Shown piece after piece: positions 8,789 through 19,228 of a DNA stretch of 64,000 nt. The DNA comes from Streptomyces sp. V4I8. Lineage in GTDB: Bacteria; Actinomycetota; Actinomycetes; Streptomycetales; Streptomycetaceae. Below the pieces are notes generated by a model. It did not search any database. It saw only the letters and a list, made by a program, of their open reading frames with translations, and had not been told where the DNA came from. The stretch is taken from positions 62,001-126,000 of the forward strand of contig NZ_JBGCCN010000002.1 in NCBI RefSeq assembly GCF_041261225.1, in the 5' to 3' direction. Made by a program: the position numbers and the translations under genes. Each line of letters opens with the position of its first letter. The stretch's first letter is position 1.

Positions 8789-10800
8789 GTAGGGTCGGGG
8801 ACTGGCGCGGTGGCCTGTGAGGGCTCCGTTTCCAGCCCCCGCCCGTCAAACCGGGCATGCGCTTCTCGCGCACCCGGCTTACCGACATCGTTCACCGGCT
8901 GGCATGCGCTGCCACCCTGCGTACGTTCCCGGACAGGCGGAACACCCCGAGCCGGTTGAACCACGCGCCGTCATGGCGCTTGCCCCAACTGCGGCCGGAG
9001 TAGCCGCGCTTGCGACTGTCGAAGAGCGCGAGCCGCTCGTGGACATAGCTGTCGATCGTGGAGAACTTCCCGGCCGAGTTGCCCCAGCGGAAGTACGCCG
9101 CCCAGCCCCGCAGTACGGGGTTGAGGTCGGCGACCACAGCCGTCAGCGGCCGTCCTGTCCGGCGGCGGTCGGTGGCGGCGCGGATCTTGTCCCGCAGCAC
9201 CCCCATCGCCCGCTGGGACGGCCAGCGTTGCAGGTGGAACCTGCCCCGCCAACGCCACGACTCCACCTTGCGGTGGTGGAAGCCGAGGAAATCAAAGCCC
9301 TGTCCGCCTCTGGCGAGGTGGATGATGCCGGTCTTGTCCGCGTGCAGTTGCAGCCCGAGCCCGGCCAGCACCGCGCCCGCCAGCTCCCGTGCCTGCTCGG
9401 CACGTTCCCTGGTCGGACACAGGACCACGAAATCATCGCAATACCTCACCAATACGCCCAGCCGTCGTCCCTCGCCCTGCCACGCCTCATCGAGAACGTG
9501 CAGCGCAACGTTCGCCAGCAACGGTGAAATCGGTGAGCCCTGTGGGGTTCCTGCTCCTGGTGAGCCACTCCCCCCGTCCTCCAGCACCCCCACCCGCAGC
9601 CACGCCCGGATCAGCTTCAGCATCGAACCGTCCACGACGCGCCGGGCCACCTGGGCCACGATGGCGTCGTGCCGGATTGATCCGAAGCAGTCACGGATGT
9701 CGGCCTCGAGCACCCACTCCCGGCCCCGGTTCGCCTCCACACGCACGCTCTCGCAGGCGTCGATCGCGGACCTCTTGGGCCTGAACCCGTAGCTGACCGG
9801 CAGGAAGTCGGCTTCGAAAACCGGCTCGAGCACCAGTTTCGCGGCCGTCATCACCACCCGGTCCGCCACCGTGGGAATCGACAGCGGCCGCAACTCCCCC
9901 GGCCGCCCCGGCTTGGGGATCATGACCCGCCGCAGCGGCGACGGACGATACGTATGCGCCCGCAACTGCTCCGACAAGCCGCGGAGGAACTCCTCCACCC
10001 CGGCGGCGGCCACGGCATCGACGGTCACTCCGTCCACGCCGGGAGCGCCCCGGTTCGCACACACATCGGCCCAGGCCCGCCACAAGATGTCCCTGCGGGA
10101 GACGTGGCCGTACAGGGCATGGAACCGGCGTTCGGGATCTTGCTTGGCACAGCGGTAGAGCGTCCACTGCAAGGCACGAACTTTGTCCAAAGGCCGGCCG
10201 TCCGGTCGCGCGACGCCTTCCTTCCGGCGGGTGGAACTAGCCGATCCGGCACTCACCCGAGTCTCCTCCTCACACGCGATACGCATCAATGAAGCAGGGG
10301 CCCTTCGCTCCCGACGGGTTGTGTTGTCCCGCCGATCAGCACTACTACTGCCCCCTCCGACTGCCTCTCGGCGGCCCGCCACTTCCCGGCTCCACCGGTT
10401 ATAGGCAGGCCCTGCTTCCCGGGCCGCAGCCCCGGGGCCGAGGAGGCCCTCTCCAGTTCCCAGGACAACCCTCCGGCCGTTCCACGCCCCTTACGCCGGG
10501 AGGTTCCTCGACGCCCGCTCCAGGATCTGGGACGTCTTCCGTGGCCTTCGCCCTGTGAGTACGGGCTCGGCTCCTCCTTGACCCGCCCTCCCGGGCGGGG
10601 GCTGTAACGACGCTGCAGACTTCACTTGATGTTGCGGACCGGCCGGTCGCGACACCCCCAAGGGATGCTCGTCGCTCCGCTTCGACACCGGCATCTCAAC
10701 CGATGCCGGGAGCCCCGCTACCGGGGACCCTGGCGTCTCCCCAGACCGGACTTTCACCGGCAGGCTGCCCTGAGCTTGACATCCGGTTACATCACCCCAC
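8789..10800 (-). mobile_element. Second group II intron, at the broken end of IS6
   Basis: About 2.0 kb on the minus strand. The 3' end is fixed at 8789 (reverse strand ...CCCTAC) because the IS6 sequence up to 8788 is known from the second copy. A domain V-like hairpin is seen at 8846-8880 (GCCGGGTGCGCG..GCATGCCCGG on the reverse strand). The 5' end is placed at 10800 by GTGGGGTGATG; this is less certain. Beyond 10800 the sequence is not the expected IS6 continuation, so the 5' exon was replaced or the intron was moved by rearrangement. Confidence 0.75.
8892..10382 (-). CDS. Group II intron-encoded reverse transcriptase/maturase
   Basis: A 496-residue ORF; an internal Met (10286) before RIACEEETRV is an equally plausible start. 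RT motifs in order: GAPGVDGVTVDAV, IPKPGRPGELRPLSIPTVADR, YGFRPKRSAIDA, EADIRDCFGSI, GTPQGSPISPLLANVALHV and the catalytic box RYCDDFVVL (YCDD in place of YADD). A maturase X domain (LNPVLRGWAAYFRWGNS) follows. No HNH endonuclease is seen, as in group IIC-like and related bacterial enzymes. The product would assist splicing and copy the intron into DNA. Unlike the maturase at 5994-7295, the frame is complete. Confidence 0.9.
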   Translation of the reverse strand: MAGRREAVGGGSSSADRRDNTTRRERRAPASLMRIACEEETRVSAGSASSTRRKEGVARPDGRPLDKVRALQWTLYRCAKQDPERRFHALYGHVSRRDILWRAWADVCANRGAPGVDGVTVDAVAAAGVEEFLRGLSEQLRAHTYRPSPLRRVMIPKPGRPGELRPLSIPTVADRVVMTAAKLVLEPVFEADFLPVSYGFRPKRSAIDACESVRVEANRGREWVLEADIRDCFGSIRHDAIVAQVARRVVDGSMLKLIRAWLRVGVLEDGGSGSPGAGTPQGSPISPLLANVALHVLDEAWQGEGRRLGVLVRYCDDFVVLCPTRERAEQARELAGAVLAGLGLQLHADKTGIIHLARGGQGFDFLGFHHRKVESWRWRGRFHLQRWPSQRAMGVLRDKIRAATDRRRTGRPLTAVVADLNPVLRGWAAYFRWGNSAGKFSTIDSYVHERLALFDSRKRGYSGRSWGKRHDGAWFNRLGVFRLSGNVRRVAAHASR

Positions 10801-10862
10801 ATCCCTTCTGATCTGCAATGATGCCCGGACTACTGGACGCACACCCGCATCAACCAGCGACC

Positions 10863-11879
10863 TCAACGACACCCAACCCACACCTCACATTTCCAGTGCT
10901 GGAGGGGGAAGACGGCGAACGCGGTCAGGTCTTCCTTCGCGTCCAGGAGCATTTCTTTGACCTTGGGGAACCGCTCGCCGAGCATGTCGGCGACGGTGTC
11001 CAGCTGGGCTTGGACCGCTTGGGCGGTGGGCTGGGCGAAGACGGTGCGGATGGTCGCGGCGACCATCTCGCCGGTCCCCTTGGGGATGTGTGCGAAGCAG
11101 TTGCGCAGGAAATGGACACGACAGCGCTGGTAGGCGGATCCCAGCATGACCTTGCGGATCGCCTTGACCAGGCCGCTGTGGTGGTCGGCGATGACCAGGC
11201 GCACCCCGGACAGGCCGCGCTCGCGCAAGGAGCGCAGGAACTCGGACCAGAATGCCTCGCTCTCGCTGTCGCCGACAGCGGTCCCGAGGACCTCGCGGCC
11301 GCCGTCCTCGGTGATGCCGGTGGCGATGACCACGGCCTGGGAGACGATCTGGTGGTTCACCCGTACCTTGCAGTACGTCGCGTCCAGGTAGATGTAGGGG
11401 AACCGGGTGTGGTCCAGGGGCCGGGTGCGAAAGGCGGTCAGCGGCTCGTCCAGCTCGCCGCAGATCCGGGAGACCTCGCTCTTGGATATCCCGCTGTCCC
11501 CGCCCAGGGCCTTGACCAGGTCGTCGACGGAGCGGGTGGAGACTCCGTGGACGTAGGCTTCCATGATCACGGCGTAGAGTGCCTGGTCGATGCGGCGCCT
11601 GCGCTCGAGCAGGCTGGGGAAGAAGCCGCCGGTGCGGAGCTTGGGGATCTGAAGGTCCAGGTCGCCGGCCTGCGTGGTCAGGGTCTTGTCGCGGTGCCCG
11701 TTGCGGAACGCCGTTCGCGAGGCGGTGTGCTCGTTCCACTCGGCACCGATGTGCGCGGCGGTCTCGGCCTCGATCAGTTCCTGCAGCATCCGCTCGGCCA
11801 CACTGCGGACCAGCTCGATTCCATCGGACGAGCGTAGTGACCGAAGCAACCGCAGTAAGTCATCCTGGGACAGGGCCAT
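10863..11879 (-). pseudogene. IS256-family transposase, C-terminally truncated
   Basis: Begins MALSQDDLLRLLRSLRSSDG and contains the mutator-type core: YIYLDATYCKVRV (first Asp), LVIADHHSGLVKAI (second Asp) and CRVHFLRNCFAHIPKG. The family normally continues after the phrase LQHWK into a block ending NPLERLNKEIKRRT, which holds the catalytic Glu region. Here foreign sequence takes over at about 10890. Roughly 70 residues are lost, so it is inactive. The upstream end of the element lies near 11945. An open frame extends past 11879 but lacks family similarity. Confidence 0.85.
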
Positions 11880-11945
11880 CGTGCACTCCCATCGCTTGAA
11901 CTGGCGTTTTAGCAGGGAGAGTTGCACGGTGGCCCACCCCTTGGT

Positions 11946-12540
11946 CAGGGAGCGGCCACCCCCATCAGGCGTGCGCCCCGGGCAGACACCCGCGCACACC
12001 CACACCTCGATCGCCTACACCACGTCGCAGGACGCCATCCGTCGCGCAGGGGCTTCTCGAAGCGATTGCGGCCTGCTCTGCGGAAGGCGGGCACTGGCTG
12101 CTCAGCTCCGAGGACAACTGCGCTCGCACGGAGGCGAGTTGGGTGCGCAGCGAGCTGAGTCGGATCGGGCTACTTCCACGGCGACAGGAGTACGTCGGTC
12201 CACGGCCGCCCCGCCGGCTCGTCGAGGGCAAGGCCTAGACGAGCGGGAGCGGCAACGGCTCCTCGCCCAAGCCCCCGCCGGCTGGCGCGCCAGGGCAGAC
12301 ACCGGTCGACGAGCAGGAAGCAACGAGCTTCGAGATGCTGACCGTCCGGGGCAGCGTGGGGGATGCGGTGGGCGCCCGCGTGGCGAAGGAAGACACCCTG
12401 ACCGGTGAAACCGCACCCTGCAGCCCAGCCACAGACACCGAAGACTGCGCCGACAGCTCACACCCGGGGAAACCTCCTGCCCCACACCAGCCTCCAGCGC
12501 AGCCGCCGGATCCCGTACACCCGCTCCCTGCGGTGCGGCG
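11946..12540. other. IS-flanking region without a clear gene
   Basis: Between the IS256 relic and the terminator of the giant minus-strand gene. One plus-strand stretch (about 12050-12240) encodes a protein-like segment including WLLSSEDNCARTEASWVRSE before a stop, possibly the end of a broken gene. A second short frame at 12335-12598 is unrecognised. I do not call either a gene. Confidence 0.3.
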
Positions 12541-12575
12541 CCAGGGCGCACCCCGCACGGCGGGGTGCGCCCTGG
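12541..12575 (-). terminator. Perfect 15-bp stem-loop terminator
   Basis: CCAGGGCGCACCCCG (12541-12555) pairs perfectly with CGGGGTGCGCCCTGG (12561-12575) around a 5-base loop. It lies about 110 bp past the stop codon of the giant gene ending at 12684. Streptomyces terminators are often strong stems without a T run, as here. Confidence 0.7.
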
Positions 12576-13443
12576 CCTTGCCTACATGCCTCGGCTGAAC
12601 TGAAGACGTAGCGCTCCATAAGGGAGAACACGCCGGTGAACGCCCTGGCTGCCCACAACGGGCAGACAAGCAACCACCATGCCTCAGTAAGAACCGCCAC
12701 TGGCATAGTTACCGGTGTCGTAACCGCCAGAGACACCCTGCGACTGATACTGCGGAGTCTCAACCGGCTGCGACTGCGGCTGCGGCTGCTGCAGGCCCTG
12801 ATCCACAAACTGCTGCTGAACGGGCTGCTGCATGTCAGACGGCTGCGGATCAGCCAGAGACGTCTGCCCCACAGGAGCAGAAGCCGTCGGGGACGCAGCC
12901 TGAGATGCCCCAGGCACATTCGACGGATCCTTCAAAAGATCAGCCCAGTTCGTCTGAGCCCCCGGCTGCCAACCAGCCGCAGAGGATGAGCCATCAGCAG
13001 CCGGAGCAGGCGTGGTCGGATTCGGAGCCGCAGCTATCGCAGTCGGGGCCTGCTGCCCAAGACCAGCCGCAGGCGTATCCGACAGCTTCGTGGAAGCGGA
13101 ACCACTGGAGCTGTCCGCCAGCTTGGCCGCCACTGAGTTATCCGCCAGGCCGGAACCCCCGGCCTTCACAGCCGCTGGGTCCAACAAGCCGCCCGCAGGG
13201 GAAGCGTCAGCAGCCAACTTCGCCAAACCCGCACCCGACTGAAGGCCTTGAACACCCGCGGAGGTTGAGGCATCCGCTACCGCCCCTCCTGCCAGCTTCG
13301 CCGACTCCCCAACCCCACCCACCGTCGCAGATGCGGTCGGGTTCGCAGCCGCAGGCGTCGTCGGAGCCTGCTGTCCGAGGTTGGTCGCGGGCGCATTCGA
13401 AGGATTCGTGAAGGCGGAAGCGCTGGAGCTGTCCGCAGGCTTA

Positions 13444-15197
13444 GGACCTGCGGATTATTAACTCGCCGTCTTGATCTCTGTAGGGATGGTGATGCCTGCC
13501 GTGCTGGCGAGGCAGCGGAGGTCGTCGAGGGTGGCGAGGTGCTGGTCGGCGGGTTGAATGGTGTGCCCGGCTGCCTCGAGGAGCTGGCGGATGTCGCGAA
13601 TGCGCCGGTTGATGGTGAATGGCGTGACGCCGAAGAGGCGGGCGATGGCGACCTGCGGGAGCCCGAGTCGCTGGTGGAGGAGGGTGGCCAGGAGCCGGTC
13701 GGCGAGGGTGAGGATGGGGCGGCGGCCGGTGGTGCCGTCGCCTTTGACTCGTGGGCGATGGCCGCGCCGCTTGTCCAGCGCCGTCTCGCGTTGGCTCTCG
13801 TGGAGGGTGGTGAGCGTGGTGATCAGGGCTTCCCACTCTGGGGCCGGCATGCCGGTCAGGGTGGGGTAGCAGAGCCAGGCGAGGTCGGGGCTGGGCTGGT
13901 CGAAGGGGTCCGGTGCGTCGCTGACCTGGGTGTATGCCTCGGGCCGCAGTGTGTAGTTCCAGTCACCGTGCCATTCGTGGCGGTGCAGGGGCAGGGCATC
14001 CAGCTGCCGGTCACTGATCCGGACTCCGGTCTCGTAGGCGCCTGTGTCGAGTTCGGCGTGCACCGTCAGCCCGGTCCGGGTGGTCGTCGCGGCGATGCTG
14101 TTCACGATGACTTCGTGGCTGGTCAGCGGCCTGCCGCGCCAGTTCATGGTGATGTGGGAGAACAGCCGGTGCTCCACCTTGTTCCATTTTGAAGTACCTG
14201 GCGGAAAGTGACAGACGGTGATGTCCAGGCCCGTCTGAAGGGCCAGGGCGGCGAGTTCGGCTTTCCAGGCGCGGGTGCGGTAGCCGTTCGAGCCGCCCGC
14301 GTCCGCGGTGACCAGCAGCCGCCGCGCGTGCGGATAGGCGCCCCGCCCCTGGCTGTTCCACCAGCGGCGGATGGACTCCACGGCGAACGCTGCAGTGTCG
14401 TGGTCGGTGCCGACGCTGACCCATCCGGTGTCCGCGGCCAGATCGTAGATCCCGTACGGGATGGCCTTGCCCAGCTCCGGGTCCGGGAAGTCGTGCGTCC
14501 GCACCCGGACCGGTTCGCCCTTGCGGTGCCACTCGCCGCCGGCGTTCTTGTAGTTGCCGACGACTTCCTTCTTCTTGGTGTCGACGCTGACCACCGGGTC
14601 CCCGGCAGCCTGATACTCCTTGGCCCGCTCGTTGATGTAGCGGAACTGGCCATCGCGGTCCGGGTGTTGCCTGCCCTCTACGGTCTTGGCGTTGCCCTGG
14701 AGACTGAAGCCCTCCTCACGCAGCAGGTCGGCCACGGTCTCCGCCGAGATGCGGTGGCCCTGCCCGGTCAGCTCGGCGGCCAGGTGACGGGTCGACTTCA
14801 CCGTCCAGCGCAGTGGCGACATCGGATCACCCCGCATGTCCGGCTCGACAAGGGCCAGCAGCGCGGGCCGCAGTCCCGGATCGAGCTCCACCGCACGCTT
14901 GCGGCCTCCGCCTTCCCGGCGGGCCCGGCCCAACGGGGCTGCCCCGGACTCCAGTTCAGCAACCCCACGGGAGACGGTGCCCTCACGCACCCCGGCCGCA
15001 CGGGCCACCACCCGGATCCCGCCATGCCCCAGCGACCGGGCCTCCGCCCCTATGGCCAACCGGCGCTGACGCTCGTCCAAGTGCGGGAACAACGCCTCGA
15101 ACTTCGCGGCCAGAGCCGCCTCAACCCCCTCCAGCATCCCCATACCACAACAACGACGAGCAACCAGGGAAGCAACGACTTGTTTCTCCGCAGGCCC
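13444..15197 (-). mobile_element. ISAzo13-family insertion
   Basis: A 1754-bp element with inverted ends GGACCTGCGG and GGGCCTGCGG, flanked by the direct repeat TTA (13441-13443 and 15198-15200). One transposase gene on the minus strand fills it. Excision of the element plus one TTA joins the two reading-frame halves of the giant gene exactly, which validates the boundaries. Confidence 0.92.
13458..15143 (-). CDS. ISAzo13-family transposase
   Basis: 561 residues. The N-terminal HTH region (GGIRVVARAAGVREGTVSRG) precedes the family's DDE core. Seen are VVSVDTKKKEVVGNYKNAG (first Asp), LLVTADAGGSNGYRTRAWK (second Asp) and the CHFPPGTSKWNKVEHRLFS block (Glu), all diagnostic of the Rhodopirellula-type transposases. 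It has a C-terminal extension of about 130 residues with a second HTH-like stretch (LPQVAIARLFGVTPFTINRR) not needed for the core; similar extensions may occur in actinobacterial relatives. The gene looks intact. Confidence 0.9.
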   Translation of the reverse strand: MGMLEGVEAALAAKFEALFPHLDERQRRLAIGAEARSLGHGGIRVVARAAGVREGTVSRGVAELESGAAPLGRARREGGGRKRAVELDPGLRPALLALVEPDMRGDPMSPLRWTVKSTRHLAAELTGQGHRISAETVADLLREEGFSLQGNAKTVEGRQHPDRDGQFRYINERAKEYQAAGDPVVSVDTKKKEVVGNYKNAGGEWHRKGEPVRVRTHDFPDPELGKAIPYGIYDLAADTGWVSVGTDHDTAAFAVESIRRWWNSQGRGAYPHARRLLVTADAGGSNGYRTRAWKAELAALALQTGLDITVCHFPPGTSKWNKVEHRLFSHITMNWRGRPLTSHEVIVNSIAATTTRTGLTVHAELDTGAYETGVRISDRQLDALPLHRHEWHGDWNYTLRPEAYTQVSDAPDPFDQPSPDLAWLCYPTLTGMPAPEWEALITTLTTLHESQRETALDKRRGHRPRVKGDGTTGRRPILTLADRLLATLLHQRLGLPQVAIARLFGVTPFTINRRIRDIRQLLEAAGHTIQPADQHLATLDDLRCLASTAGITIPTEIKTAS

Positions 15198-17846
15198 TTA
15201 ACAGCCGATGATGCGTCCACTAAGCCGGACCCCGCCGCCTTCAGAGCATCCGACCCCGTTAAGCCATTCGCGGCCCCAGAGCCAGCGGTTCCAGCAGGGT
15301 TGGAAGGAGCCGCAGCGGGCTTGGACAGATCCCCACCACCCGCCTGCGGGCTTTGCGTACCTGTGACGGTTGAGACGTCCGCGGCCGACTTCTCCTCCGG
15401 GCTCGCCTGACGCTGGCCAAAGGTCTGCTGCCTCCACCTGTCCCAATGATCACCCGACGACGCGCCCGGGGTAGCAGAACCAGCACCATCCGACCCAACC
15501 AGCGTCTTGCTGTCGTCAGCCTGCTGCCCCGCAGACTTGGCGTCCTGCCCAGCCAGATCGGCTTGCTCCTTCCCCAGCGTACCGCCGACCGGCTGTGCAA
15601 CCTGCCCCTTCGGATCCGCCGTGGATACAGCCGACCCACCGGTGACGCCCGCGCCGTCCTGCACAAACTTCGCGGCATCACCACCCAGCTGAGCGTGCCG
15701 GGCCAAAACATCAGACGGTTTCGGATCATTCAGCTGCGAATCTGGATTCCCGCCAGCGTGAGCATCCGCCGCAGACTGCAGACCCTTTGGATCAGCAGCA
15801 GCCGCCCGCATAGCGCTCTTGCCGTCAACTGCAGCCGGGCCCGACACAGCCGAACCAGAAGACACACCCTGCTCACCCGCACCCTGCGGCTGCGCCAGCT
15901 TCGAAGACTGCGGCACGCCAACCGACGGCTGAGCCGACGTGCTCTGCCCCTGAGACTCCTTGAGGTCCTCCAGCTTCTTCCCCTGCTGCTCCGCCAGCGG
16001 ATTCACGCCACGCTGTGCATGAGGCTCAGCCTGGGCCTGCTTCTGGGATCCCGGCGATGGCTGCCCAGACATCGCCGCCTGCGGCGTATCCTGCCCATTC
16101 GGCTGCTTGAGGTCCTGCGGCTTATGCTCCTGCTGCTGACCGAGCTGACTCGTATCCAGTGACGCACGCGCAGCATCACTCTGGTCCCCGATCTGATGCC
16201 GATCCTGCGACCCCGACAACTGCTCAGATCCAGCACTTCTCGCATGCCTGGTCCCCGCCCCGTTAACGAAGGCATGCTGCTGCAGATCGCTGTCGTTCGG
16301 GTACTTTTGCTTCGCATCCTTCAGAGGCATGAATTTTCCGGCAACGTTCACATACGACTGGCCAGCGACGGGTGAGCCCCCGTTAGCCATGGGGAAGGCA
16401 TCAGCCTCCAGCTCTTTGCGCTTGTCCGGATGTTCCTCGATCGCCTTCTTCAGAGGAACGAGCTCGTCGCGACCATTCCGAATGTGCACATACTTATCGC
16501 CAGCACCGTTACTGAAGCTGCCGTTCCCAGGCCCAGAGTCCGGACCAGCAGAACCGGAATAGACGTCATACTGGTGCTCTAACGTTTTGGCGACCTTGTC
16601 TGGGTCCATATTTTTTTCCTTCGCCAAAGCCCGGATACGGTCGTCCAACTCTGCATCGCTCCAGCCAGCCGCCCCATATGGCCCAGGGTTTTGCCTCCGA
16701 AGTTCTAGCCGCGCATTCCTCCATGCAGAGTTTGCCTCACGTTTGTCGCTACCCAGACGGTAGGGAATATTGTGCCCAAAGATTTGAATGTTGCCCTGGA
16801 ATTCATTCCGGGGATCTCCATTGAAGTCGGCGCTGAACCAGGGAGCCTTGACATCGGCTTTCCATATACCGTTGCCCTGGTAGTTGGCCTCTCCTTCCGC
16901 CAAGGTGAAACTATGGTCTTCATGGGTGCCGTCAGGGTGATTGATCCTTAGTGTTGGCTTGACCTTGAAACTCGACTCGATATGCCAGCCCGACTTCTGG
17001 TCGTAGACCACACTTCCCCCGGCACTCACGTTGCTGAACTCGTAGCTATCACCGCCCTTAGAAGGAGTGAAAGTGAACTTCGGCGCGACGCCGGCCTCTG
17101 CCTTGAAACGGAATCCGTCCTTGTCAGCCTCGATGCTCGCGCCAGCGTGCAGGCCCTGGATACTACCGCTGGCCCCACCGGACTCCAGCGTAAACTTCGG
17201 CTCGGTCTTGAAATGGCCTTCAAATTTCAGCCCACCGTTCTCCGACCATGTCAATTTGGCCCCAGTGTCCAGGCCCTCAATCGTGCCAGAAACGCCGCCG
17301 CGACCTAGCGTGAGAGATGGCTTGGTCCCCGCTTCAGCCTCAAGCTGAAGACCCTTTTCCTCCGTCCACTCAAAGTTGAGGCCAGCATACCCACCCTTAG
17401 CCCCGATGGTCATTCCATTCGGAAGAGGGATCGTCCCTCCCGGAGCAAGCTTCAAATGCCCCTTGATACTGTCCCCCTCTCTGGTTACCTCACCGTCCAA
17501 CACCTGAAAGTTCAACATTTTTACCCCCAATGTTAAACTTCACCTTCGGGGCAACCTTTAAATGGCCGTTCCCCGTAAATACGTTGCCACTGGCTTCCGG
17601 CAAGACCTGAAACTCCATATTGCTCCCCTTAGGGCCAGGTAGCGTCAGGTTCGGCTTAAAATTTATGTCACCATTTCCGTCAATACTGAAAGGACCGGAC
17701 CCCTTCGTGGCCGCGGGCGGCGAGGCAGCGAAGGCGGATGCCCCGGCTGCACCTATTCCCCCGATGACCCCCAGAGAAAGGGTTACGACGGCATAGCGAT
17801 TCGCCGCCGTGACCGAGCTGGGACGTGCTTTCTTGTGACGTGCCAT

Positions 17847-18415
17847 AATTTTTCCTTGCAGATTGAGAATGGGCGGTCAGCCTCATTCAAGTTCCATTAC
17901 TTCTTGGAATCGGCTTCCAGGCCTCCACGCAAGATCACCGGGTACAGTTTCTTCGCCCGCATTTTCTGTGCTTGCCGTCTTGGCCTTGTTGTCCGACGTG
18001 GGTGCCACTTTCCGATGCGAAGATGTGTGTACGGCTAGGGCGCTGTGCCGGCCCTTTGACGGCTCTATGACGGTTCGATGACAGCCCGCCGGGCTGGCCA
18101 CCCATGGTGGGTTGAGCTGGCTTTTCGCCCGGTGCGGGCCGGCCGCCGGTCTGGGCCTGGCCGGGATTACCGGCCGGGGGTGGGGGGGGGTGGGCCGTTC
18201 GGCTGCTGCGTCGGTGGCGGTGGCCGCGTATCGCTTCGGGGGCTGGTCCCGGGCGGCGGAATCAAGATGAGGCTTTTACCCTCAGGGCACAGGCCGCCGG
18301 CTGCGCACCGGACCGGGCAAGCCGCTAGTCGGCACCGGTCGAGTGCGGCGCGGGCCGATGTCCGGTGGCGGCAGGTAGTGGGGTGTGGCGGTCGATGCGG
18401 AGCGTGGGTGTGGTG
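17847..18415. promoter_or_regulatory. Upstream region of the giant secreted protein gene; no gene seen
   Basis: About 570 bp between the minus-strand start at 17846 and the degenerate WD40 gene. The 17850-18080 part is unusually AT-rich for this window (tttttccttgcagattgag close to the start), consistent with a promoter for the minus-strand gene. The 18130-18260 part is G-rich with a run of nine G after position 18178. No open frame looks coding. Confidence 0.35.
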
Positions 18416-19228
18416 ATGAGCCGGGTGTGGGACCCCCGCACGGGCAGGCACCTCGGTGCGCTTCCGGGCCACCGCGGCGCGCTCGATGCGGTGACCGCCC
18501 TTCCCGACGGGCGGGTGATCAGTTGCGGCAGGGACGGGAAGATGCGGATCTGGGAGCCCTGCGCGACCTGGAGCCGGAGCCCCCGCAGCCGGGCAGCGAC
18601 AGCGTGACCTGCCAGGCGGTCGTCGAACCGGCCTCGGGCAAGCTGCTGATCGCCACCGGCCACCGGGACGGCTGGGTGCGCGTCTGGGACGCCGAAACGG
18701 GGGCGAAAGACCTCGAGTTCAGCACGGGGCTCAGCAGTGTCGAGGCCGTGACCGGATTCACGGCGCCGGACGGCCGGACGCTGCTGGCAGTCGGGGGACA
18801 ACTCTCGGAGCGCGGCGAGTACGACGGCCGGATCCGGCTCTGGGACCTGTCCACCGGCACCGAGGTCGCCGCTCTCAGCGGTCACAGCGGTGGCGTGGCC
18901 CAACTGACCACGCTCACCCGGGCGGACGGGACGCTCGTCCTGGTCAGCGGGGGATCCCAGGACGCGACCGTGAGCTTCTGGGACATCGACACCGGTGAAC
19001 TGACGGCCCAGGTCGAGCTGGGCCACGGTCTCGTGTCGGGGCTGCTGCCCTTGCGCTCCGCCGACGGCAGGGACTTTCTCGTTGTCCGCGTACACCCTCA
19101 TCTCCATAGCGGCGTACACCCTCACGTCCAGAGCTCTCGGCGCGTCGTAGAGACGTTCGAGGCAAGGGGCGATCACCCTTCGGTTCGTCAGCGGCCGAGC
19201 AGACGAGTCCGAAGGGTGACCGCTTCTT

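Larger units (their letters stand above)
12684..17846 (-). pseudogene. Giant secreted beta-repeat, Gln/Ser-rich protein, broken by ISAzo13 and a frameshift
   Basis: The N terminus (ATG at 17846) has a basic region, a hydrophobic core (VVTLSLGVIGGIGAAG) and ASAFAASPPAA, a likely secretion signal. Then come four to five tandem beta-strand repeats of about 40 aa (for example FKTEPKFTLESGG). Two repeats of the form YV..PLK.A...P follow near TTG-start coordinate minus 330-420 residues, then a long Ala/Gln/Ser/Pro low-complexity tail. A one-base shift near 17520, in a G5-T-A5 run, separates the signal from the repeats. The ISAzo13 element at 13444-15197 splits the tail. Removing it and one TTA restores the frame to the stop at 12684, giving about 1.1 kilo-residues in all. 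Function unknown. The tail motif QQPVQQQFVDQGLQQ is shared with the protein at 22106-26950. Confidence 0.8.
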
